From NCBI GenBank assembly GCA_005879655.1, contig VBJK01000032.1:1-18501 (forward strand): a stretch of DNA of 18,501 bases, in the 5' to 3' direction. Shown here piece by piece: positions 1-7,249 of the stretch. The notes beneath the pieces are model-generated. The model saw only the letters and a list, made by a program, of their open reading frames with translations, did no database searches and was not told the origin of the DNA. The position numbers were made by a program, and so were the translations under genes. Source of the DNA: Chloroflexota bacterium (GTDB taxonomy: Bacteria > Chloroflexota > Ktedonobacteria > Ktedonobacterales > Ktedonobacteraceae). Each line of letters begins with the position of its first letter. Position 1 is the stretch's first letter.

Positions 1-559
1 CATTCGTAGCATTCCAGATCTGTACCGTCTTATCGTCAGAGGCTGAGGCAATACGGCTCCCATCCGGCGACCACGCTACCGCGTAAACAAGTTCTTGATG
101 CCCAAGATAACTGAAGACTCCTTGCCGACTCGGAGACCAGACAAGAACCCTCTTATCATCGGGTGCGAATGCAATACGGCTCCCATCCGGCGACCACGCT
201 ACGGTCTTCACTTCGCCAGCCTCAACATTGTACGTCTCCCGCCGTTCGCCCATCATGGCATTCCACACTTGCACGGTACTATCACCTGAGCCAGAAGCGA
301 GACGAGTACTATCGCGCGGGGGCCATGCTAGAGCCAGCACCGGGCGAGTATGGCCTCTATAAATAAACTCGCCTTGCATGTTAGAGACCTGCCACACACG
401 CGCCGTCCTATCGCTACAGCCAGCTGCTAACAATTTTCCATCGGGCGACCACGCCACACATAACACAATCGAGCCACAATTTCTGCGCGGATACACTTGC
501 TGGCCCGTAGCTGCATCCCAGGTCTGCACGGTCCCATCCCATGAGCAAGAGACGATACA
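1..559 (-). pseudogene. WD40-repeat remainder of the kinase gene, downstream of an in-frame stop (partial at window edge)
   Basis: Continuing the kinase frame past the TAG at 560-562 gives 186 codons with no further stop up to the window edge. The translation completes blade 2 (SWDGTVQTWD) and adds about four more blades, each with the pattern VAWSPDG ... D(D/S)(K/R/S)TV.(V/I)W, for example AVAWSPDGSRIASASDDKTV. No frameshift is involved; only the stop interrupts the propeller. With the upstream part this makes at least six blades, close to the seven expected. No convincing ribosome binding site for independent translation was seen. It is therefore called the stranded C-terminal part of a broken kinase-WD40 gene, unless the TAG is a sequencing error. 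Confidence 0.75.
48..202. repeat. Identical 32-nt direct repeats encoding WD40 blades
   Basis: The 32 bases at 48-79 and at 171-202 are identical and encode the same blade core (VAWSPDGSRIA, minus strand). Identity at DNA level between neighbouring blades suggests recent duplication or gene conversion, as is common in bacterial WD40 genes. Confidence 0.85.
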
Positions 560-1696
560 CTATCCCTTGGGAGACCATGCGGCACCAACCACCGGACTGG
601 AATGACCTGTATAGGTGTAGAGTGTCTCACCAGTAGTAGCGTTCCAGACGTGTACTGTCTTATCAAACGAGCCGGAGGCAATACGTGTCCCATCGGGCGA
701 CCACGTAACGGCCACCACCGAGCCACTATGCTCTTTGTAGGTAAGAAATCTTGTTCCGGGGGCAACTGGTTGAGGATAGGGGGGCGTTGCCAGAATTGTC
801 TCCGCAGATGCTTGCAGATTGCTGGACGAAGCCAGAATCGTTTCCGCTAGATCGATGCTTGGAGGCGTCTTCACGGAAGCGCTACCAGCAATCGCCAGCT
901 CTAGCGCATTGGCAAATGCCCGTATGCTCTCAAAGCGCTGCTGTGGCTCTTTGGCCAATGCTTTTAGCACAACTTGTTCCACGGCCTCTGGAATAGTGGG
1001 CACACGAGAACGCAAGGAGGGTGGCGGTTCCGTGCAGTGCTTGACGGCAATCTCAATAAATGTTGCCCCTGCAAAAAGACGAGCGCCACACAGCCATTCG
1101 TAGACAACGACGGCCAGCGAATATTGATCACTGGCCGGGCGAGCTTTGCCATTAATCTGTTCGGGGGCCATATAGGTAATGGTGCCAACAACATCCTGAG
1201 CGCTACGCGAGATCGTGCGATTCTGGATCATCACCGCAATGCCGAAGTCGCTCAGTACCACGGTCCCATCATCCTGTACGAGCATATTTTCCGGTTTCAC
1301 ATCACGGTGCACCTGTTTTTGGTCGTGAGCGTATTGCAGTGCCGCAGCGATCTGCTTAACGTAGGAGGCGATCGTTGGTAGTGGTACGGTCGTCCCGGCG
1401 GGATGGCATTCGCGCAATGTGCCACCAGCGGCGTATTCTAAGACGATATAGGGAGTAGGGTCTATGCCAAAGTCCAGTACACGCAAAATGTTGGGGTGCT
1501 TCAGAGTGGCGATCGTGCGTGCTTCTCTGAGGAAGCTCCCTAGATCCTGCGCATCCATCTGATCTTTCATCACCTTGATGGCGGCAAATGTGCCCAAAAA
1601 ACGATTCTCTGCCAGGTAGACTTCAGCAAAGCCGCCTACACCTAACAGACTGAGAATTTCATAATTGCCAAAAAGCTGTCCTATACGCTCCTGCAC
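560..1696 (-). CDS. Serine/threonine protein kinase, truncated in its C-terminal WD40 propeller
   Basis: A Hanks-type protein kinase of 378 codons. The kinase domain spans about residues 10-270. Visible motifs are the Gly loop GVGGFAEV (19-26), the ATP-binding Lys41, the catalytic HRD (130-132), DFG (150-152) and APE (177-179). A Thr/Ser/Pro-rich linker (about 271-318) contains AETILA twice, and WD40 blades begin near residue 320 (SPDGTRIASGS...DKTVHVW). No membrane helix is seen between kinase and propeller, so the protein is probably cytoplasmic. The start is GTG at 1694-1696, with GAGGAG at 1704-1709 seven bases upstream. The frame ends at a TAG (560-562) in blade 2, yet the same frame carries further WD40 blades to the left edge, so the natural protein was longer. 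Such kinase-WD40 fusions usually sense or scaffold through the propeller. The kinase call is firm; whether the truncated form works is unknown. Confidence 0.88.
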   Translation of the reverse strand: MQERIGQLFGNYEILSLLGVGGFAEVYLAENRFLGTFAAIKVMKDQMDAQDLGSFLREARTIATLKHPNILRVLDFGIDPTPYIVLEYAAGGTLRECHPAGTTVPLPTIASYVKQIAAALQYAHDQKQVHRDVKPENMLVQDDGTVVLSDFGIAVMIQNRTISRSAQDVVGTITYMAPEQINGKARPASDQYSLAVVVYEWLCGARLFAGATFIEIAVKHCTEPPPSLRSRVPTIPEAVEQVVLKALAKEPQQRFESIRAFANALELAIAGSASVKTPPSIDLAETILASSSNLQASAETILATPPYPQPVAPGTRFLTYKEHSGSVVAVTWSPDGTRIASGSFDKTVHVWNATTGETLYTYTGHSSPVVGAAWSPKG

Positions 1697-1734
1697 AGAC
1701 TTTCTCCTCGCTTACGCTACTGTTGTTCCCCTTA

Positions 1735-1763
1735 ATTGTATGTTACGGCGGTTGTGTCGGCAA
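1735..1763 (-). promoter_or_regulatory. Sigma70-like promoter for the kinase gene
   Basis: On the minus strand, TTGCCG (1758-1763) is followed after 17 bases by TACAAT (1735-1740). This lies about 39 bases upstream of the GTG start, with GAGGAG in between. Both hexamers differ from consensus by one or two bases. The call rests on sequence pattern only. Confidence 0.5.
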
Positions 1764-2012
1764 GGGAGGTGAGGAAGACACGTGCCGTTATGGTATTAAA
1801 CAAATCTTTGACCAGAGAGCTTGTTTTCTTACTGGTCTAGATGGTCTAGTACTATGAGTACACGCGTCTTGTAAAGTTACGAAAAGAATGAGAAAATAGA
1901 CAACAGAACGAAACGCTATGCTTTTTGGAAGTATGATACACTGACACCAACAGTAACTAGAAGAGAACCAACTCAGTTTAACACAGGCAGGCAGGAGGTT
2001 CTAGCACGCATT
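1764..2012. other. Intergenic region between the divergent kinase gene and the ATPase remnant
   Basis: With the kinase 5' region, this forms a gene-free gap of just over 300 bases. It contains a short direct repeat, TGGTCTAG twice (about 1832-1850), and near its right end the ribosome binding site GGAGGTT (1993-1999) serving the ATG at 2013. A weak plus-strand promoter candidate is TTGTAA-N17-GAAAAT (about 1869-1897). No RNA gene or terminator was recognised. Confidence 0.3.
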
Positions 2013-2151
2013 ATGATTACCCAAATAGAAATAGACGGCTTCAAGACCTTTAAAGACTTCAAAGTAGAGTTAGCCCCCTTCCAGGTGATCGTACCAACAA
2101 TTCGTCCAAGACCTTACCACCATCCTCCAAACGCTCAGAGCGCTTCCATAA
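2013..2151 (+). pseudogene. Remnant of an AAA/RecF-like ATPase gene (N-terminus plus frameshifted C-terminal tail)
   Basis: The ATG at 2013 has GGAGGTT upstream, and its first codons read MITQIEIDGFKTFKDFKVEL...FQVIV. This matches the start of RecF/SMC-like AAA ATPases, where I..F.(S/T)F.D...L..F.VIVG leads directly into the Walker A motif. Here Walker A is absent: after VIV the frame turns into Pro/Arg/His-rich sequence of no recognisable family and ends at 2207. From 2101 another frame reads FVQDLTTILQTLRALP followed by TAA (2149-2151), which looks like a normal helical protein C-terminus. The simplest reading is a large internal deletion joining the two ends of one gene. Homology of the N-terminus is seen by eye; the identity of the tail is inference. 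It is not expected to be functional. Confidence 0.6.
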
Positions 2152-2308
2152 GTGTTAACATCATCCACTCTTTCGTACAACAGTCACCAAACCGCTACAC
2201 AACCTGATACAATTAACGACAGGAAACCTTTTAACAATCCCTGACACATGGCTTATTGCCAATAACCATTCCGACACAACAACATTATTGAGAAAAGAGT
2301 ACACTGCT

Positions 2309-3736
2309 ATGCCTTACACTTCTATACGTGAAGTAGCAGAGGAGATTCATGCCGGTCTCATCAGGCCATCAGAGCTGGTTGAAGAGACTTTACAGAGCAT
2401 CGATGAACTTGATGACACGATCAAAGCCTTCGTCACTGTTATGCGCGAGCAGGCTTATCAAGATGCAGAGCAGGCTGAACGTGAGATGCTGACCGGACTC
2501 TATCGCAGCCAACTCCATGGCATCCCTATCGCAGTTAAAGATCTGATCGCCGTCAAAGGAGTACGCACAACCGCCAGTTCACAGGTGCTGGCTGATCATA
2601 TTTCGCACGAGGATGCTACAGTGATTGATCTCTTGCGCAAGGCAGGAGCTATTATTATTGGCAAGACGAATACGTACGAGTTTGCCTATGGCCCTTTTTC
2701 GCCTCCGACGCGTAATCCCTGGGACCATACGCGTACCGCCGGTGGCTCCAGTGGCGGATCGGCGGCGGCTGTGGCCGCTGGCATGTGTATTGGCGCGATC
2801 GGGACCGATACGGGTGGCTCGATCCGTATCCCTGCCGCTTGTTGTGGCGTGACGGGCCTCAAACCAACCTATGGACGCGTCAGTTGCCATGGTGTCATTC
2901 CGCTGAGTTGGTCGCTTGACCATGTTGGTCCGATTGCGCGTAGCGCTGAGGATTGTGCTGTTATTTTTGATGCCATTGCCAGGTACGATCCGCGTGATCC
3001 TTATAGCGTCTCTGGACCAGCGACTACACAAAATCGCTATACTGCTACGCTGATCGGTGGTGTAGAGGGGCGCGGTCCCCTTTCTTTACAGGGCTTGAAG
3101 ATCGGCGTGCCGCAAGATGCCTTTGTCGATCCCATTCATGCCGAGGTGCGTGCTGCTTGGCGTTCAGCGCTGTATGTGCTGGAGGAAGGCGGTGTGGAGG
3201 TTATGCAGGTGGAGCTACCACGTCCCACGATGGATCTCTACCGTACTATTCAGAAGCCAGAAGCCTCATTAGCGCATATGCAGCAAGGTTGGTTTCCTGT
3301 CCGGCGCGCACTCTATAGCGATATCGTGCGTACACGGCTCCTAGAAGGGCAACACATTACAGCGGTTGATTACCTTAATGCACTACAGGAGCGACGTAGG
3401 TTCTCTAGTAGTTTGCGTGCTACTTTGCAGCATGTCGATGCCTTTGTCCTGCCAGCGCAGCCTCTACCTGCTATTCCTGCCGATCAGGCTGGCAAGGATA
3501 TTGAGATCGATGGCGAGCTGGAAAATTCGGCGGTCGCCATGCTACGGCTGACTATGCCTTTTAACCTGTCAGGATTGCCTACTGTCGCATTCCCCTGTGG
3601 TTTCAGTTCAGATGGTCTGCCTATCGGTCTGCAAGTTGCGGGCAAGCCCTTTGAGGAAGCTACCGTATTGCGCATTGTCCATGCCTATCAGCAATTGACG
3701 GATTGGCATCGCCGCACAATTCCCTCCAATGTGTAG
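2309..3736 (+). CDS. Amidase, amidase-signature family (GatA-like)
   Basis: A 475-residue hydrolase of the amidase-signature family, which cleaves carboxamide bonds with a Ser-cisSer-Lys triad. The signature core is [14 protein letters not shown] (145-158). The triad is assigned as Lys77 (AVKDLI), cis-Ser147 (GGSSGG) and nucleophile Ser171 ([11 protein letters not shown]); the 24-residue gap between the two serines is the family norm. Length is typical of the family. No gatB or gatC lies nearby, so a role in Gln-tRNA synthesis is not supported by context, and the substrate cannot be told. The ATG at 2309 is preferred over the in-frame TTG at 2288 because GAGAAAAGAG lies about nine bases before it and [13 protein letters not shown] is a normal family N-terminus. 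It has no signal peptide. The next gene starts 57 bases later on the same strand, so co-transcription is possible. Confidence 0.9.
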   Translation: MPYTSIREVAEEIHAGLIRPSELVEETLQSIDELDDTIKAFVTVMREQAYQDAEQAEREMLTGLYRSQLHGIPIAVKDLIAVKGVRTTASSQVLADHISHEDATVIDLLRKAGAIIIGKTNTYEFAYGPFSPPTRNPWDHTRTAGGSSGGSAAAVAAGMCIGAIGTDTGGSIRIPAACCGVTGLKPTYGRVSCHGVIPLSWSLDHVGPIARSAEDCAVIFDAIARYDPRDPYSVSGPATTQNRYTATLIGGVEGRGPLSLQGLKIGVPQDAFVDPIHAEVRAAWRSALYVLEEGGVEVMQVELPRPTMDLYRTIQKPEASLAHMQQGWFPVRRALYSDIVRTRLLEGQHITAVDYLNALQERRRFSSSLRATLQHVDAFVLPAQPLPAIPADQAGKDIEIDGELENSAVAMLRLTMPFNLSGLPTVAFPCGFSSDGLPIGLQVAGKPFEEATVLRIVHAYQQLTDWHRRTIPSNV

Positions 3737-3793
3737 AAGGGATGGTACAATGTCTCTAGAAGAAGGGCAATTGAAAGGTATGAGGTTACGCCA

Positions 3794-5011
3794 TTGGAAG
3801 CGCCAGAACATGTGAATAGTGAGCAGAAACTTCTCACATTGCACCAGGGATTAATTAACCAGCTTAAACAGAATGGACATATCTCGACTCCCAGGGTAGA
3901 AGCTGCATTTCGTGCTATACCTCGCCACCTTTTTCTACCCCATGTCGCACCGGAGGAGGTCTATCAAGATCAGGCCATTGCGACGAAGTCATTGAACGAG
4001 TCTATTGTGAGTTCCTCTTCACAACCGACGATCATGGCCATTATGCTGGAACAATTACAGTTGCAACCTGGCCAACGCGTGCTGGAGATTGGGGCGGGCA
4101 CTGGCTATAATGCGGCATTGATGGCCCATATTGTGGGAGAGTTGGGGCAGGTGGTTACGCTTGATATTGATGAGGATATTGTGGATGGGGCACGAGCGCA
4201 TTTAGCGACGGCTGGTTTTGCGCAAGTTCTGGTCGTCTGTGCCGATGGTTTTGACGGCTATCCAGCAATGGCTCCTTATGATCGTATCATTCTCACGGTC
4301 CATGCCACTGATATTGCTCCCGCCTGGTATGAGCAGTTACGTTCCGATGGACGCTTAGTCTTGCCGCTCTCTTTGCGAGGTCCGCAGGTCTCGGTGGCCT
4401 TCGTTCCCGCAGAGAATTATTTTACGGCTGAGGATAATTATGCCGTGGTCTTGTTGCCACAGGAGTCTCTCTCTTTGCGCTTTGCTGAGCCGCGCACAGT
4501 GAATGCTGAGGAGGTCTGCCAATGGCTGCGTGGTCCGGCGCAGGATCTCTCTTTGCCTATTCAGGTCACGTATCAGGAACTATTTTATTGCCTGTGTTTC
4601 TGGCTTTCTGTGCACGAGGCTGGTACGTGTAATCTAGTTGGTCTGGTAAATACTGATCTGGAACAGGTCGCGCCGGTGTTATTTCGTCATGGACGCAAGA
4701 GCCTCCTAGGAAGCACCATTGGACTGCTCAGTGAGCATGGTTTATTCCTATTAACGCGTGATCCCGCGCAGGCGTTGCCCGCTCACGATGGCTACGATCC
4801 GCGACCATTTACCTTGTGGATACGCAGTTTTGGCCGCGACTCGACACTAGCCACTCGTCTTAGCGAGCTGGTCATGGATTGGCAGCGAGCTGGACGGCCC
4901 AGTGAGCAGCAATTGCAGATCAGGGCCTATCCGCGAGGTATCAAGTATACCTTTGCTAAGGGAGATATTATAGTGGCGAAACGCTGGGTGCATTTTGTCT
5001 TTAAATGGTGA
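3794..5011 (+). CDS. Protein-L-isoaspartate O-methyltransferase-like protein with a long C-terminal extension
   Basis: A 405-residue SAM-dependent methyltransferase. Residues about 15-205 form a PCMT-type domain: PR..F(L)P with VYQDQAI (48-62), the PCMT signature SSSSQPTIMAIMLEQL (73-88), and SAM motif I VLEIGAGTGYNAAL (96-109). Classical PCMT, which repairs isoaspartyl residues, has about 210-230 residues. Here about 190 extra residues follow, ending with WQRAGRP..QQLQIRAYP. Similar long forms are known among Asp-methyltransferases of peptide-modification (graspetide and lanthipeptide) systems, but no ATP-grasp ligase, precursor peptide or lanthipeptide gene is seen here, so that link is only a possibility. 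The start is TTG at 3794 with GAGG (3781-3784) nine bases upstream; nearby ATGs are out of frame. It converges on the channel gene with only 15 bases between the stops. Confidence 0.82.
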   Translation: MEAPEHVNSEQKLLTLHQGLINQLKQNGHISTPRVEAAFRAIPRHLFLPHVAPEEVYQDQAIATKSLNESIVSSSSQPTIMAIMLEQLQLQPGQRVLEIGAGTGYNAALMAHIVGELGQVVTLDIDEDIVDGARAHLATAGFAQVLVVCADGFDGYPAMAPYDRIILTVHATDIAPAWYEQLRSDGRLVLPLSLRGPQVSVAFVPAENYFTAEDNYAVVLLPQESLSLRFAEPRTVNAEEVCQWLRGPAQDLSLPIQVTYQELFYCLCFWLSVHEAGTCNLVGLVNTDLEQVAPVLFRHGRKSLLGSTIGLLSEHGLFLLTRDPAQALPAHDGYDPRPFTLWIRSFGRDSTLATRLSELVMDWQRAGRPSEQQLQIRAYPRGIKYTFAKGDIIVAKRWVHFVFKW

Positions 5012-5026
5012 TATTTTGGGCATCCT

Positions 5027-6208
5027 TTATGGGGACCCTGGCTGCTGGGCAGTTACAATATTTTTCTTCTCTGCCTGTGCACGAGCCATGGCCAGCTGCG
5101 TTGTCACGGAGGCATGTTCCCAGGCGCTTGATTGCCAATCGTCCTGACTATATTCTGTGCTGATCCATTCAGGTAACGGCAGCAAGAGGTATGCGGCAAG
5201 GGCATTGACATAGGGTTCATACATCCTGCGCAACCCGGCCAGCTGTGCTTCCGCCAGACCATCGTCGGGCAGCTCGAAGCCGAAATCTGCCAGTTGTGCG
5301 CGTAACTGCTGAAATGTCTCCGTTGGTAGCCGGTCCACTTTGCCATTAGCAGGTGGCGTGTTAAAAATCTGGGCCAGATCGACGGCGGCATGGCGGGCAA
5401 TGGCAAAGGTAAACGTGGCTGTGCGTTGCGATTCGCCATTAAGTCCAATCATCATCAAGGCACACGTATCGAGGATGGTAGTGAGTGCCGCTAGCCAGGA
5501 CTGACGATCGTGCTGAGAGCGGTAGTACGCCAGGACCGGGTATGAAAGATGGCTTTCCAGTAGATCTGCGGACCAGTGCTCCCAATCGTGCAGATATTGT
5601 GCAAGTTCACTAGTATCCTGACCCGAAATATGACGCCGTAACAATTCCAATGTGGTAGGCGGAGAGCCTGCCCGCGCGTCCAGCAAGGTAATGCCAACCT
5701 CACGGCGCGAAAATGCCTGATAGATCACGGGCACATACCCAATGACTAGCGCGAGAAATGCGAAACCGATGCCTGCCTCAGCTACAGCACAGAATCTGCT
5801 CAACCCCGAATGTGGTACAACATCTCCAAAGCCGAGGGTAAAGAACGTTGTGCCGCTCATGTAGAGCGTCGTACCGAATGTCACCCCTTTCTCCGGCGCG
5901 CTGATGGCGTCTGCCATGGCCCATTGCAGCAAGCCAAAGGCGAAGATGAGCATAGTTGCCCACAGGGTGAGCAAGAGAATCAAGGAGAATGGCCCGAAGA
6001 AACTGAGCATCTCTTCACGCCGTTGGGCTGAGCGCACCCGGCGTGCCAACCAGGACCATAAGCGCCAGATTGTGCCATAGAACATACGAGCTAGGCGGAA
6101 TTTGCGCGAGACACGCCGTGGCAAGATAATGGTCTCAAAGCCATCCTGTAGCACAATCAAAATAAGAAGGATGCTGGCTAGTGCAGCCAGTAATGAAAGA
6201 AGATTCAT
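5027..6208 (-). CDS. Two-pore-domain-type potassium channel with soluble C-terminal domain
   Basis: An integral membrane ion channel of about 393 residues. From the chosen start there is an N-terminal hydrophobic helix (about 3-21), a basic loop with FETIILPRRV, a long helix (about 72-97), a re-entrant pore segment GTTFFTLGFGD whose filter TLGFGD resembles the K+ filter TxGFGD, and a last helix (about 140-163). About 225 soluble residues follow with no RCK/TrkA nucleotide-binding pattern recognised, so the gating ligand is unknown. Start choice: AAAGGAGG (6213-6220) lies directly before ATG ATG (6206-6211). The second ATG (6206-6208) gives the better though short spacing of four bases and begins right at the membrane helix. 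A further in-frame ATG at 6283 would add 25 residues but has no ribosome binding site. It lies downstream of the response regulator on the same strand, separated by a likely terminator. Confidence 0.8.
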   Translation of the reverse strand: MNLLSLLAALASILLILIVLQDGFETIILPRRVSRKFRLARMFYGTIWRLWSWLARRVRSAQRREEMLSFFGPFSLILLLTLWATMLIFAFGLLQWAMADAISAPEKGVTFGTTLYMSGTTFFTLGFGDVVPHSGLSRFCAVAEAGIGFAFLALVIGYVPVIYQAFSRREVGITLLDARAGSPPTTLELLRRHISGQDTSELAQYLHDWEHWSADLLESHLSYPVLAYYRSQHDRQSWLAALTTILDTCALMMIGLNGESQRTATFTFAIARHAAVDLAQIFNTPPANGKVDRLPTETFQQLRAQLADFGFELPDDGLAEAQLAGLRRMYEPYVNALAAYLLLPLPEWISTEYSQDDWQSSAWEHASVTTQLAMARAQAEKKNIVTAQQPGSP

Positions 6209-6363
6209 CATGCCTCCTTTGTAATCACAAGGCATAAGGCAGAACAGTTCAGGATTAGGCGAGGATTCAACCCATATCGTCATCTGTAAGCATAAAATAA
6301 CATAGGTAGCCCTGCAAAAAGATATAACAGCCAGTCGCTATGAAATAATTCCCGGAGCATGAA

Positions 6364-6426
6364 AAGAAGCAGCTAATGATCTGTACTACGTTTCTTCTCA
6401 CATCTTGCTATCATTCGCTGCTTCTT
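6364..6426 (-). terminator. Long inverted repeat, probable terminator after the response regulator
   Basis: Arms of 17 bases at 6364-6380 (AAGAAGCAGCTAATGAT) and 6410-6426 pair with one mismatch around a 29-base loop. On the minus strand the hairpin starts 12 bases after the response regulator stop and ends in CTTCTTTTC. The stem is strong, but the loop is large and the U tract is imperfect, so it could also be a protein-binding or RNA-regulatory site. Confidence 0.5.
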
Positions 6427-6438
6427 TAAACTATGGTC

Positions 6439-6849
6439 TCACCGACTGAGCAACTTGTCCACTGTATCCAGAAAGACATCGAGGTTGAAAGGCTTGCTCA
6501 AGCTGACCAGCTTGCGTTTCTGTACTTCTTCTACTGGTAAGAAGCAGCTAATCATGATGATAGGAACGTCATCTAGCCCTTGCATTGCACGAACGCGATC
6601 AGATAGCTCCAGCCCATTCATGAGTGGCAGGTGATAATCAGTAATAAAGAGGCTCGGCTTCACATGGTCGATAGCTTGCAAAGCCTCCAAAGCATCGCTG
6701 ACACGTAACGCATTATATGGCGTTTCTTGGTTAAGCACGTCCATGAGCAGCGAGCCAATATAATCATCGTCTTCTACTACAAGAATAGTTACTTTGTTAT
6801 GCTGGTTCTTGTTGTGTGCTATCTGCTGGTCATTTTCTAGAGAAGACAT
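6439..6849 (-). CDS. Single-domain response regulator (CheY-like receiver)
   Basis: A 136-residue receiver domain with no output domain. The acidic triad VVEDDD (24-29), phospho-acceptor Asp71 (FITDYHLP), the switch residue Ser101 (MISC) and the conserved Lys119 (LSKPF) are all present, so it should be phosphorylatable. About 19 hydrophilic residues (Gln/Asn/His-rich) precede the domain. The start is ATG at 6847-6849 with GAGAAAGG six or seven bases upstream; an in-frame GTG at 6864 has no such site. There is no histidine kinase in the window, so its partner is unknown. Possible roles are a phosphorelay intermediate or a controller of another protein by direct binding. It is transcribed divergently from the nitrate operon, with about 400 bases between them, but no functional link is shown. 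Confidence 0.88.
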   Translation of the reverse strand: MSSLENDQQIAHNKNQHNKVTILVVEDDDYIGSLLMDVLNQETPYNALRVSDALEALQAIDHVKPSLFITDYHLPLMNGLELSDRVRAMQGLDDVPIIMISCFLPVEEVQKRKLVSLSKPFNLDVFLDTVDKLLSR

Positions 6850-6940
6850 ATATACCTTTCTCACGTGTATGGCAGCTAACTTGCATTATGGATTTATAGT
6901 TAGAACACGGTGTAATGAGGGGGGTGGTTTCGCCTTATAG

Positions 6941-6980
6941 AAAGGAGGAGTAAGCACTTTGTGCATTATGCACAGTGCTT
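6941..6980 (+). promoter_or_regulatory. Shine-Dalgarno-like site plus strong hairpin in the nitrate operon leader
   Basis: AAAGGAGG (6941-6948) is followed by a stem-loop. AAGCACT (6952-6958) pairs with AGTGCTT (6974-6980), and GTGCAT (6961-6966) pairs with ATGCAC (6968-6973), with only a TT bulge. The hairpin would sequester the nearby TTG (6959), GTG (6961) and ATG (6968) codons. A short frame starting there reaches 7150 (about 61-64 codons, rich in Cys, Tyr and His) but resembles nothing recognised. It may be a leader element, a small protein or chance. The rest of 6850-7249 shows an inverted repeat CGTAT-GA-ATACG (7035-7046) as an operator candidate, but no convincing promoter. Confidence 0.35.
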
Positions 6981-7249
6981 GCTATTATTATTTCGGCCAT
7001 TTTGGGACTACAAAGAAGTATCGTAAGATGGTAACGTATGAATACGAAACGAATCTGTGCATAACATACAAAGCACATGTTATCGATACTCTCTGCAACG
7101 CTGCATGTATTCAAAATTTAAGGGGTTGGTTGGACAGCCACGCGCATTGATCGCGCAAAACAATGGCATCCTTATGAGATGTCCCCATCTGACAAAGGCG
7201 CTACTTGGGGGATGGTAAGCGTAAAAGTCGATCAAGTTGGAGAAGACGC

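Noticed and set aside
560..562. TAG in the kinase gene as a recoded (pyrrolysine) codon
   Set aside because: No pyl genes or context are visible, and WD40 kinases have no known need for it; nonsense mutation or a base error is simpler.
602..1381. Plus-strand frames opposite the kinase gene
   Set aside because: They are antisense to clear kinase and WD40 coding sequence, and their translations resemble no protein family.
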